A stretch of DNA of 64,000 nt from Acidovorax sp. SRB_14 (GTDB lineage Bacteria > Pseudomonadota > Gammaproteobacteria > Burkholderiales > Burkholderiaceae_C), in NCBI RefSeq assembly GCF_012932145.1, contig NZ_MWOK01000015.1:31309-95308 (forward strand). Reading direction: 5' to 3'. The translations under genes and the position numbers were made by a program. The notes beneath the pieces were generated by a model, which did not search any database, was not told the origin of the DNA, and saw only the letters and a list, made by a program, of their open reading frames with translations. The stretch's first letter is position 1. Each line of letters starts with the position of its first letter. Shown here one piece after another: positions 40,741 through 48,159 of this stretch.

Positions 40741-41334
40741 TCAGCCCGCCGTGCGGGGCGGGCGCAGCGCCGATTTGGGCCGAAACGCCTTGCAGACCGC
40801 GTCGTGCGTTTCAAGGTAAGGCCCGCCGATCAGGTCGATGCAGTAGGGCACGGCCGCAAAGATGCCGGGCACGCGCTGCGCGCCGCCGTCGTCCTTGAGG
40901 CCTTCGAGCGTTTCGGCAATCGCCTTGGGCTGGCCGGGCAGGTTGATGATCAGGCTCTGGCCGCGCACGACCGCCACCTGGCGCGAGAGGATGGCGGTGG
41001 GCACGAAGGCCAGGCCGATCTGGCGCATCTGCTCGCCAAAGCCCGGCATTTCCTTGTGCGCCACGGCCATCGTGGCCTCGGGTGTCACGTCGCGCAGCGC
41101 CGGGCCGGTGCCGCCGGTGGTCAGCACCAGGCTGCAGCCGGCGTCCACGAGGTCGATCAGCGCAGCGCTGATGGTGGCCGGCTCGTCGGGAATCAGTCGC
41201 GTTTCAAACGTGACCGGGTTCTTCAGGGCGCGCGCCAGCCAGTCCTGTAGCGCGGGCAGGCCCTTGTCTTCATAGACGCCGCTGCTGGCGCGGTCGCTGA
41301 CGGAGACAAGGCCGATCTTGACGGCGTCATGCAT
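40741..41334 (-). CDS. mogA: Molybdopterin adenylyltransferase
   Basis: A 197-aa MogA/MoaB-fold protein starting MHDAVKIGLVSVSDRAS. It shows the MPT-binding motifs SDRASSGVYEDKG, LVLTTGGTGPALRDVTPEA and INLPGQPKAIAETL. It adenylylates molybdopterin before molybdate insertion. The start overlaps the end of darP by 8 nt, and the pair is divergent from pmbA, a gene order typical of Comamonadaceae. Confidence 0.95.
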   Translation of the reverse strand: MHDAVKIGLVSVSDRASSGVYEDKGLPALQDWLARALKNPVTFETRLIPDEPATISAALIDLVDAGCSLVLTTGGTGPALRDVTPEATMAVAHKEMPGFGEQMRQIGLAFVPTAILSRQVAVVRGQSLIINLPGQPKAIAETLEGLKDDGGAQRVPGIFAAVPYCIDLIGGPYLETHDAVCKAFRPKSALRPPRTAG

Positions 41335-41986
41335 CTGCGTCGTCCTCAGCGGCTTCGCCGCCGTCGGCCCCGCCGCCGCCCAGCTGCGCGCGCACCAGCA
41401 GGAACAGCTCGCGGTAGGCGCGGCCCTTGCGCGGCGCCAGGCCCTGGGATTCGGTGGCGTTGTTTTCGACCGGCGCATCCTTGCGCGCCTGGCGGACCAG
41501 CGCGCGCAGCTGCTGGATATCGGTGCCCGGGTGGTGGGCAATCCACTCGGCCTGGGCGCTGTCCTCGGCCAGCAGGCGGTCGCGCCACTGCTCGGCCAGG
41601 TGCAACTGCAGTTTCTCTTGGGCCGAGCCGCTGTGCTGCACTTCGAGGGCGTCGCGCGCGGCCTGCACCTGGGCGGCATCGAGCTTGCGCATGAGCTTGC
41701 CGACGAACTGCATCTGGCGGCGCTTGCCCTCGAAGTTGGTGATGCGCTTGGCCTCGGCCAGGGCATCGACCAGTTTGTCGGGCAGGCCGATGCCGTTGAA
41801 CAGGTCGGCGCGCAGGCCGAGCAGGTCCTTGCCCAGGTCCTGCAGCGCGTCGCTCTCGCGCTTGAGATCGGTGCGGCTCGCGTCGTAGGTGCCTTTGAGT
41901 TCGGCCTTGAGCTCGATGTCCATTTCGCTGCCTTCGGCAACGAACTGGCCGCGCACAAAGTAGCCTTTTTTGGGTTTGCGTGACAT
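41327..41986 (-). CDS. darP: Ribosome biogenesis factor DarP (YjgA)
   Basis: A 219-aa YjgA/DarP-family protein starting MSRKPKKGYFVRGQFVAEGS. It is highly charged and alpha-helical, with the family core KRITNFEGKRRQMQFVGKLMRKLD and a C-terminal QLRALVRQARKD. DarP promotes late 50S assembly in E. coli. The C-terminus has a Gly/Asp-rich tail (LGGGGADGGEAAEDDADA). The ATG at 41986 was chosen because upstream in-frame codons overlap the divergent promoter region of pmbA. Confidence 0.93.
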   Translation of the reverse strand: MSRKPKKGYFVRGQFVAEGSEMDIELKAELKGTYDASRTDLKRESDALQDLGKDLLGLRADLFNGIGLPDKLVDALAEAKRITNFEGKRRQMQFVGKLMRKLDAAQVQAARDALEVQHSGSAQEKLQLHLAEQWRDRLLAEDSAQAEWIAHHPGTDIQQLRALVRQARKDAPVENNATESQGLAPRKGRAYRELFLLVRAQLGGGGADGGEAAEDDADA

Positions 41987-42080
41987 GGTGGGATCCGGGG
42001 AATGGGGTAGCCCCTGTGCGGGTGCGGCGACTGCGGCGCGCCGGGCGGGGGCCACTGCGGCAAGTATCATAGCCGTCGCC

Positions 42081-43466
42081 ATGAACCATACGCACTCCCC
42101 GGCCGAAGCCGGCTTCAGCTACTCCCGCCCCTTTTTCGAACAACTCGTCGACCAGGCCCTGGCGCACGCCAAGAAGCTGGGCGCCACCGACGCCGGTGCC
42201 GAGGCCTCCGAGGGCTGCGGGCTCTCGGTCGGCGTGCGCAAGGGCGAGCTGGAAACCGTGGAGCGCAACCGCGACAAATCGCTCGGCGTGACGGTCTACG
42301 TCGGCCGCCGGCGCGGCAATGCCAGCACGTCCGATTTTTCGTCCGCCGCCATCGAGCGCACCGTGCAGGCCGCGTACGACATCGCCCGCTTCACCGCCGA
42401 GGACCCGGTGGCCGGCCTGCCCGACGCGGCCGACATCGCCCCACCCGAGAGCCACCGCGACCTCGACCTGTTCCACCCCTGGGCACTGACCAGCGAAGAG
42501 GCCGCGCGCATCGCGCTCGAATGCGAGGCCGCCGCCTTTGGCGCCCACAAGCGCATCACCAACAGCGAGGGCGCGGGCGTCTCGGCCCAGCAAAGCCATT
42601 TCTTCAGCGCGCACACGCGCGGCTTCCGCGGCGGCTACGCCACCTCGCGCCACAGCCTGTCGGTGGCGCCGATCGCCAGCCTGCCGGGCAAGCGCGGCGA
42701 GATGCAGCGCGACTCCTGGTACAGCTCGATGCGCGACGCCCGCGAGTTGTCGGCGCCGCAGGACGTGGGCCGCTACGCCGCGCAGCGCGCGCTCAGCCGC
42801 CTGGGCAGCCGCAAGATCGCCACCACCGAATGCCCGGTGCTGTTCGAGTCGCCGCTGGCCGCCGGCCTGCTCGGCGGCTTCGTGCAGGCCGTCAGCGGTG
42901 GCGCGCTCTACCGCAAGAGCACGTTCCTGCTCGACTCGCTGGGCAAGCAGGTCTTCCCCAAGCACATCGACATCCTCGAAGACCCGTTCATCCTGCGCGG
43001 CAAGGGCAGCTCGCCGTTCGACGAGGAAGGCGTGCGCGTGCAGGCGCGCAAGGTGGTCGACGCCGGCCGCGTGGAAGGCTATTTCCTGTCCAGCTACTCG
43101 GCGCGCAAGCTCGGCATGCAGACCACGGGCAACGCGGGCGGCTCGCACAACCTGGTGCTGAGCTCGCGCCGCACCAAGGCCGGCGACGACCTCGATGCCA
43201 TGCTCAAAAAGCTCGGCACCGGATTGTTCGTGGTCGAACTCATGGGCCAGGGCGTGAACTACGTGACCGGCGACTATTCGCGCGGCGCCAGCGGATTCTG
43301 GGTGGAGAACGGCGAGATCGCCTATCCCGTGCACGAGATCACGATCGCCGGTAACCTCAAGACCATGCTCAAGGGCATCGAGGCCGTGGGCGCCGACGCC
43401 TACAACTACGGCGCCAAGACGGTGGGCTCGATCCTCGTCAACCGCATGAAGGTGGCGGGCAGCTGA
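42081..43466 (+). CDS. pmbA: Metalloprotease subunit PmbA/TldE
   Basis: A 461-aa TldD/PmbA-family protein with the N-terminal SEGCGLSVGVRKGELETVERN, central AHKRITNSEGAGVSAQ, and C-terminal GMQTTGNAGGSHNLVL and GVNYVTGDYSRGASGFWVEN. With TldD it processes peptides such as microcin B17 precursors and degrades CcdA. PmbA itself lacks the HExxxH zinc motif, as expected. TldD is not in the window. The ATG at 42081 is the only good start after the darP/pmbA divergent gap of 94 bp. Confidence 0.95.
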   Translation: MNHTHSPAEAGFSYSRPFFEQLVDQALAHAKKLGATDAGAEASEGCGLSVGVRKGELETVERNRDKSLGVTVYVGRRRGNASTSDFSSAAIERTVQAAYDIARFTAEDPVAGLPDAADIAPPESHRDLDLFHPWALTSEEAARIALECEAAAFGAHKRITNSEGAGVSAQQSHFFSAHTRGFRGGYATSRHSLSVAPIASLPGKRGEMQRDSWYSSMRDARELSAPQDVGRYAAQRALSRLGSRKIATTECPVLFESPLAAGLLGGFVQAVSGGALYRKSTFLLDSLGKQVFPKHIDILEDPFILRGKGSSPFDEEGVRVQARKVVDAGRVEGYFLSSYSARKLGMQTTGNAGGSHNLVLSSRRTKAGDDLDAMLKKLGTGLFVVELMGQGVNYVTGDYSRGASGFWVENGEIAYPVHEITIAGNLKTMLKGIEAVGADAYNYGAKTVGSILVNRMKVAGS

Positions 43467-43481
43467 GCGGCCCGCTAGGCG

Positions 43482-43542
43482 CTCTTGTTTTCATAGCTTG
43501 CAACGCTTGCTGCACAAGCGCTTGAGGCCGATTTGGCTTCAA
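43482..43542 (+). repeat. Dispersed palindromic repeat, copy C (intergenic)
   Basis: TTTTCATAGCTTGCAACGCT, TGCTGCACAAGCGCTTGAGG, CCGATTTGGCTTC. One of the best matches, 16 nt 3' of the pmbA stop. The rest of the 344-bp gap (43543-43810) shows no gene or clear signal apart from the ribosome-binding site of the next gene. Confidence 0.88.
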
Positions 43543-43810
43543 TGCGCCGCGCTGTGGGCACGGATGGCGCGGGCTGCGCTGCCGAACTGTCCGTGCGCGC
43601 AGGTCAGGGCAGTGGGGTTGTGGCAGTGGCCGGAAGCGGCGCGGCCAATGGCACTTCATGGCTTCGTGATGTCCTGTTGCGGCCAGGACCGGCCGTCCTT
43701 CCATCGCAATGATGTTGGGTGACGGCCCTCTGCATGGGTGCTGGCTTGGCTTGCCGCTGGCGCGGCGTTGCAGTAGCCTGCTCTGTCCCACAGTGCTCTG
43801 AGGAGTCTCC

Positions 43811-44491
43811 ATGTCCCGTCGCGTCGTTCTTTGCGCCAGCGCCGCCGTTGCAACGCTTGCCCTGGTCGCTGGTTGCGGCGCCATGGGGCCATCGGGCGGC
43901 AACCCCATGAGCTTCTTCATCACCAGCGTTAACCCCGGCAAGGGCGGCGACCTCGGCGGCTTGGCCGGCGCCGACCGCTACTGCCAGTCGCTGGCTGCGA
44001 GCGCCGGGGCGGGCCATAAAACCTGGCGTGCCTACCTGAGCACCGCCGCCATGAATGGGCAGCCGGTGGTCCATGCGCGCGACCGGATCGGCACCGGCCC
44101 TTGGACGAACGCCAAGGGCGTGGTCGTCGCAACCAGCGTGGCCGACCTGCACAGCGCCAACGCCAAGGTCGGCAAGGACACCTCGCTGACCGAAAAGGGT
44201 GACGTCGTCTCCGGCTTCGGTGATGCGGTCAACCGCCACGACATCCTCACCGGCTCGCGCCCTGACGGCACCCTGGCCGTGCCCGAACCGGGCAAGGACA
44301 CCACCTGCGGCAATTGGACCAAGAGCGAGGGTGGCTCCGCCATCGTGGGCCACCACGACCACAAGGGCACCAACCCCGACCCGGTCGCCAACGCTTCGTG
44401 GAACTCGTCGCACGGCACGCTCGGCTGCAGCGTCGACCAGCTCAAAATGAGCGGCAGCGCGGGGCTCATGTACTGCTTCGCGACGAACTGA
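43811..44491 (+). CDS. C-type-lectin-like / endostatin-like secreted lipoprotein
   Basis: A 226-aa protein with a lipoprotein signal (VATLALVAGCGAMG, Cys at about residue 22). A globular domain follows with GGDLGGLAGADRYCQSLA, TWRAYLST, RDRIGTGPWTNA, DILTGSRPDG, CGNWTKSEG, SWNSSHGTLGCSVDQL and YCFATN. The spacing of four cysteines and Trp residues fits a C-type-lectin/endostatin-like fold seen in secreted bacterial proteins of unknown function. GAGGAG lies just before the ATG. It is flanked on both sides by repeat-bearing gaps. Ligand unknown; outer-membrane anchoring inferred. Confidence 0.82.
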   Translation: MSRRVVLCASAAVATLALVAGCGAMGPSGGNPMSFFITSVNPGKGGDLGGLAGADRYCQSLAASAGAGHKTWRAYLSTAAMNGQPVVHARDRIGTGPWTNAKGVVVATSVADLHSANAKVGKDTSLTEKGDVVSGFGDAVNRHDILTGSRPDGTLAVPEPGKDTTCGNWTKSEGGSAIVGHHDHKGTNPDPVANASWNSSHGTLGCSVDQLKMSGSAGLMYCFATN

Positions 44492-44747
44492 CTTGGATTG
44501 GATGGAAGTGCGAGCCTCGTTCCGCGCAGGCTCGATCAGGGTGCTCTTGCCCGGCTGGAGCATCGCGATAAAAGTCACCGGGCACGCCGCACGGGAGGTC
44601 GAATCGCTCCGCGACCCGGTGAATCGACGGGCCTGCTGGGTACGCGGCACGATGCCCATGTGTGCCCCCGCACCGCCAGCTTTCACGGAAGCGAGCTTCC
44701 GCTGTGGGTCGCGAGCCGTCCTTGGCGTTCTCGATTGAAGCAAGTTC
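44492..44747. other. Unassigned 256-bp intergenic stretch
   Basis: No convincing gene. An 81-codon plus-strand ORF (44493-44738) and open minus-strand frames exist here, but none has a recognisable domain. It could be a decayed gene remnant between the lectin-like gene and repeat copy D. Confidence 0.4.
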
Positions 44748-44800
44748 CAATGAAAATAGCTGCTGGCGCCCGTGTACCAAGCGCCATCAGCTAGCAAAGT
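44748..44800 (+). repeat. Dispersed palindromic repeat, copy D (intergenic)
   Basis: CAATGAAAATAGCTGCTGGC, then GCCCGTGTACCAAGCGCCAT and CAGCTAGCAAAG. The left half is well conserved and the right end diverged. It is 29 nt 3' of the tartrate dehydrogenase stop (minus-strand gene). Confidence 0.75.
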
Positions 44801-44829
44801 AAGAGCGAAGCTGAAAGCCGGGCGGCCCC

Positions 44830-45921
44830 TCAGCACTTGGCAACCAACGCCGCAATCGCTTCCCCCACCTGCGTGGTATTCGCCGTCCCGCCGAGGTCCG
44901 GCGTGCGCGGCCCGCTCTTGATCACCTCTTCGATGGCCGCCAGGATGGCGTCGTGCGCCGCGCGGCCGGCGCCCTGGCCCTGCGTCAGGAAGTCCAGCAT
45001 CAGCGCGCCCGACCAGATCATCGCGATTGGGTTGGCGATGTTCTGGCCATAGATGTCGGGCGCCGAGCCGTGCACGGGCTCGAACAGGCTCGGGAAGCTG
45101 CGCTCGGGGTTCAGGTTGGCCGAGGGGGCGAGGCCGATGGTGCCGGTGGTGGCAGGGCCCAGGTCGGAGAGGATGTCGCCGAACAGGTTGGTCGCGGCCA
45201 CCACGTCGAAGCGGCCGGGCTGCAGCACGAAGCGGGCCGTGAGGATGTCGATGTGCTGCTTGTCGAGCGTGACTTCGGGGTAGGCCTTGGCCACATCGTC
45301 GGCGCGCCGGTCCCACCAGGGCATGCTGATGGCGATGCCGTTGCTCTTGGTGGCCAGGGTCACGTGCTTCTTGGGGCGGCTCTGCGCCAGGTCGAAGGCG
45401 AATTTCAGCAGCCGGTTGGCGCCGTGGCGCGAGTAGACCGATTCCTGGATGACGATTTCGCGGTCGGTGCCTTCGTACATGATGCCGCCGAGCGACGTGT
45501 ATTCGCCCTCGGTGTTCTCGCGCACCACGTAGTAGTCGATGTCGCCGGGCTTGCGGCCGGCCAGCGGGCAGGGCACGCCTTCGAACAGGCGCACGGGGCG
45601 CAGGTTGATGTACTGGTCGAACTCGCGGCGGAACTTGAGCAGCGACCCCCACAGCGAGACGTGGTCGGGCACGCTGGCGGGCCAGCCCACGGCGCCGAAG
45701 AAGATCGCGTCCATGCCCGAGAGCTGCGCCTTCCAGTCGTCGGGCATCATCTTTCCGTGGGCGGCGTGGTAGTCGCAGCTGGCCCAGTCGATGGTGGTGG
45801 TTTCCAGCTGGATGCCAAAGCGCTGGGCCGCGGCCTGCACGGCGCGCAGGCCTTCGGGCATGACTTCCTTGCCGATGCCGTCGCCGGGGATGACGGCGAT
45901 CTTGTACGTGGGGGTGCTCAT
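44830..45921 (-). CDS. ttuC: Tartrate dehydrogenase/decarboxylase
   Basis: A 363-aa isocitrate/isopropylmalate dehydrogenase-family enzyme starting MSTPTYKIAVIPGDGIGKEV. It contains the substrate-binding helix RREFDQYINLRPVRLF, the RENTEGEYTSLGG loop, the Lys/Asp metal site (TKSNGIAISMPWWDR; ATNLFGDILSDLG) and EPVHGSAPDI. The YINLRPVRLFEGVPCPLAG pattern is typical of TtuC/YeaU-type tartrate (or D-malate) dehydrogenases rather than LeuB. It is divergent from a LysR regulator, as in ttu loci. Confidence 0.93.
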   Translation of the reverse strand: MSTPTYKIAVIPGDGIGKEVMPEGLRAVQAAAQRFGIQLETTTIDWASCDYHAAHGKMMPDDWKAQLSGMDAIFFGAVGWPASVPDHVSLWGSLLKFRREFDQYINLRPVRLFEGVPCPLAGRKPGDIDYYVVRENTEGEYTSLGGIMYEGTDREIVIQESVYSRHGANRLLKFAFDLAQSRPKKHVTLATKSNGIAISMPWWDRRADDVAKAYPEVTLDKQHIDILTARFVLQPGRFDVVAATNLFGDILSDLGPATTGTIGLAPSANLNPERSFPSLFEPVHGSAPDIYGQNIANPIAMIWSGALMLDFLTQGQGAGRAAHDAILAAIEEVIKSGPRTPDLGGTANTTQVGEAIAALVAKC

Positions 45922-46028
45922 TCGTGTTCCTTGGTGCCTGGGAAGAAGGGTGGGATGGATGGAGCCGCCAGAGCGTGGACGCGGACGGCGCGCTGCGGGT
46001 GGCTTGTGACGACGGATGCTGGCCTGCA

Positions 46029-46057
46029 TTGTTCAGCCACGCGCCCAAAAATACAAT
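46029..46057 (+). promoter_or_regulatory. Sigma-70-type promoter of the LysR regulator
   Basis: -35 TTGTTC (46029-46034), 17-bp spacer, -10 TACAAT (46052-46057). It predicts transcription from about 46064. The ATG at 46056 lies inside the -10, which argues for the GTG at 46089 as start. An imperfect TGTG...CACACA dyad (46066-46086) follows, a possible regulatory site. Confidence 0.6.
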
Positions 46058-46088
46058 GCGGCAACTGTGCTCTTATTCTTCACACATC

Positions 46089-47075
46089 GTGCATAAAAAT
46101 CCGGCCACCGACGATCTGCGCGTGTTCACCGTGGTGGTGCGCAAATCGAGTTTTGGCGATGCCGCGGCCGAGCTGGGCGTCTCGCCCGCCTATGTGAGCA
46201 AGCGCATCCGCCTGCTCGAAGAGGAGCTGGCGGTGAAGCTGCTGCACCGCACCACGCGGCGCGTGGCGGTCACCGAGGAGGGCGAGCGCGTGTTCCACTG
46301 GGCGCAGCGCATCCTCGACGACATGGACCAGCTGCTGCAGGACGTGGCCATCACGCGGCGCGAGCCGCGCGGGCAGCTGCGGGTGAGCAGCAGCTTTGGC
46401 TTTGGGCGGCAGATCGTGGCGCCGGCGCTGTCGCGGCTGGTGGAGCTGCACCCGGGGCTGCAGGTGCGCCTCGAAGTCTTCGACCGGCTGGTGGACGTGG
46501 CGGGCGAGGGGTTCGACCTGGACGTGCGCGTGGGCGACGAGATTGCGCCGCACCTGATTGCACGGCGCCTGGCCGGCAACCGCCGCGTGCTGTGCGCGGC
46601 GCCCGCCTACCTGGCGCGCCGCGGCACGCCGCGCACCCTGGCGGAGCTGCCCAGCCACGACTGCCTGGTGATCAAGGAGCGCGACCATCCGTTTGGCGTG
46701 TGGCGGCTGCGCAGCGGCGCGGTGGACGAGACGGTCAAGGTGCGCGGTCCGCTGTCGGCCAACAACGGCGAAATGGTTGTGCAGTGGGCGCTGGACGGGC
46801 GCGGCATTGCGCTGCGCTCGCTGTGGGACGTGGACGCGCACCTGTGCGCAGGGCGCCTGGTGCAGGTGCTGCCCGACTGGCAGCAGGAGGCCAATGTGTG
46901 GGCGGTGTACCCCACGCGGCTGGACCGATCGGCCAAGGTGCGCGTGTGCGTGGAGTTTTTGCAGGAGCACTTCCGCACGCACTGGACGGGGCGCGGTGCG
47001 CTGCAGGCGGATGCCGCTGGGGCAGGCGAGGGAAGGACGGCGGGTATCGGCCCGAAGCCGAGTGCCTGGGGGTGA
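46089..47075 (+). CDS. LysR-family transcriptional regulator (TtuA-like)
   Basis: A 328-aa regulator. The N-terminal winged HTH has LRVFTVVVRKSSFGDAAAELGVS, PAYVSKRIRLLEEELAVKLLHRTTRRV, and the linker helix follows. The C-terminal effector domain (about 90-300) resembles periplasmic binding proteins. The start is set at GTG 46089 because the only upstream ATG overlaps the -10 element. Divergent placement next to ttuC suggests it activates tartrate dehydrogenase. The stop codon abuts repeat copy E. Confidence 0.92.
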   Translation: MHKNPATDDLRVFTVVVRKSSFGDAAAELGVSPAYVSKRIRLLEEELAVKLLHRTTRRVAVTEEGERVFHWAQRILDDMDQLLQDVAITRREPRGQLRVSSSFGFGRQIVAPALSRLVELHPGLQVRLEVFDRLVDVAGEGFDLDVRVGDEIAPHLIARRLAGNRRVLCAAPAYLARRGTPRTLAELPSHDCLVIKERDHPFGVWRLRSGAVDETVKVRGPLSANNGEMVVQWALDGRGIALRSLWDVDAHLCAGRLVQVLPDWQQEANVWAVYPTRLDRSAKVRVCVEFLQEHFRTHWTGRGALQADAAGAGEGRTAGIGPKPSAWG

Positions 47076-47130
47076 AAACAGCCGCCAGCGCTTGTCTGCA
47101 AAGCGCCGGTAGCTATCGATAAGATGGCAA
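47071..47130 (+). repeat. Dispersed palindromic repeat, copy E (intergenic)
   Basis: GTGAAAACAGCCGCCAGCGC, TTGTCTGCAAAGCGCCGGTA, GCTATCGATAAGATGG. It overlaps the LysR stop codon (47073-47075) and ends 4 nt from the convergent yqeY stop, so it fills the whole gap. Confidence 0.82.
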
Positions 47131-47133
47131 AGG

Positions 47134-47580
47134 TCAGCCGGCCAGCGCCGCCTTCACGGCAGCGGATACCTGGCCCATGTCGGCCTTGCCGGCCAGGCGC
47201 GTCTTGACCACGCCCATCACCTTGCCCATGTCGCCCGGTCCCTTGGCGCCGAGCTCGACCACGATCGCCTGGACGGCAGCGCTGGTCTCGTCGGCCGACA
47301 TGCGGGCGGGCAGGTAGGCCTGCAGCACGGCCATCTCGGCCTTTTCCTTGTCGGCCAGGTCCTGGCGGCCCGCGCCTTCAAAGGCCGCGATCGAATCCTT
47401 GCGCTGCTTGATGAGCTTGTCGACGATGGCGACCACGGCCACGTCGTCCAGCACCACGCGCTCGTCGACTTCCTTTTGCTTGCAGGCGGCCAGCAGCATG
47501 CGGATGGTCAGCAGGCGCTCGCTGTCCTTGGCGCGCATGGCGGTCTTCATGTCTTCGGTGATCTGGTCTTTGAGGCTCAT
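47134..47580 (-). CDS. yqeY: GatB/YqeY domain protein
   Basis: A 148-aa YqeY-family protein starting MSLKDQITEDMKTAMRAKDSERL. It is the stand-alone form of the tRNA-binding tail of GatB, with the family motif LPARMSADETSAAVQAI and GPGDMGKVMGVVKTRLAGKAD. It is commonly found between rpsU and dnaG in proteobacteria. Here it follows rpsU on the same strand, separated by a terminator and a 102-bp inverted repeat. Function is not firmly established. Confidence 0.94.
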   Translation of the reverse strand: MSLKDQITEDMKTAMRAKDSERLLTIRMLLAACKQKEVDERVVLDDVAVVAIVDKLIKQRKDSIAAFEGAGRQDLADKEKAEMAVLQAYLPARMSADETSAAVQAIVVELGAKGPGDMGKVMGVVKTRLAGKADMGQVSAAVKAALAG

Positions 47581-47613
47581 GGCGGCTTCCTTTATCGGAT
47601 AAGGGAGAGGCAG

Positions 47614-47715
47614 AGGGTTTGCACAAAGCCTTTCTGGCCAGGCGCAGCGCCGCAGACAGTAGTTCAGCTACGGCAAGGCGCTGCAACAGCGCCAGAGAGG
47701 CTTTTTGCAAACCCT
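47614..47715. repeat. 102-bp long imperfect inverted repeat
   Basis: Two arms of nearly 50 bp, AGGGTTTGCACAAAGCCT... and ...AGGCTTTTTGCAAACCCT, with further complementarity inward (TTTCTGG/CCAGAGA; CAGGCGCAGCGCC/GGCGCTGC) around GTTCAGCTAC. It can form a long hairpin. It is distinct from the dispersed 55-bp repeat and looks like a MITE-like or structured mRNA element. Confidence 0.75.
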
Positions 47716-47720
47716 GAAAA

Positions 47721-47755
47721 CAAAAAACCCGCGCTTGGCGTCCCTAGCGCGGGTT
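47721..47755 (-). terminator. Intrinsic terminator of rpsU
   Basis: A 10-bp perfect stem, AACCCGCGCT (47746-47755 complement) with AGCGCGGGTT, and a 10-nt loop. On the minus strand it is followed by a run of six T. It lies 31 nt after the rpsU stop. Confidence 0.88.
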
Positions 47756-47785
47756 GGGAGTCCAAGCGGGCTTGGAGTCCGGCGA

Positions 47786-47998
47786 TCAGTACAGCTTCTT
47801 GGGCAGCTGCATGCTGCGCACGCGCTTGTAGTGGCGTTTGACGGCGGCAGCCTTCTTGCGCTTGCGCTCGGCCGTGGGCTTTTCGTAGAACTCGCGGGCG
47901 CGCAGGTCGGTCAGCAGGCCGAGTTTTTCGATGGTGCGCTTGAAGCGGCGCAGGGCGACGTCAAAGGGCTCGTTTTCTTTTACGCGGATGGTGGTCAT
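47786..47998 (-). CDS. rpsU: 30S ribosomal protein S21
   Basis: A 70-aa S21 starting [21 protein letters not shown]. It has the family core [27 protein letters not shown] (split here as positions 23-49) and a basic C-terminal tail. It helps base-pairing of mRNA with the anti-Shine-Dalgarno sequence. It has its own promoter upstream and terminator downstream, so it can be expressed on its own. Confidence 0.97.
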
Positions 47999-48125
47999 TA
48001 GCTAATGGTTTCCAAAAATGTTGCCCGCAGAGGGTCTTGGGGAGATCGGGCCTCAAGACCGTGCGCGGCGGTTTCCCCGTCTGTAACTAGTATTTGGCCG
48101 ACGGGGCATGCCAGGAAAGCCCGCC

Positions 48126-48153
48126 ATTATAGCGGCGCCACCGTGCAAATCAA
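48126..48153 (-). promoter_or_regulatory. Promoter of rpsU
   Basis: On the minus strand: TTGATT (48148-48153), 16-bp spacer, perfect TATAAT (48126-48131). The predicted leader is about 120 nt and contains a CCCCGTC/GACGGGG hairpin (48075-48106), which could regulate S21. Confidence 0.7.
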
Positions 48154-48159
48154 GAAAAG

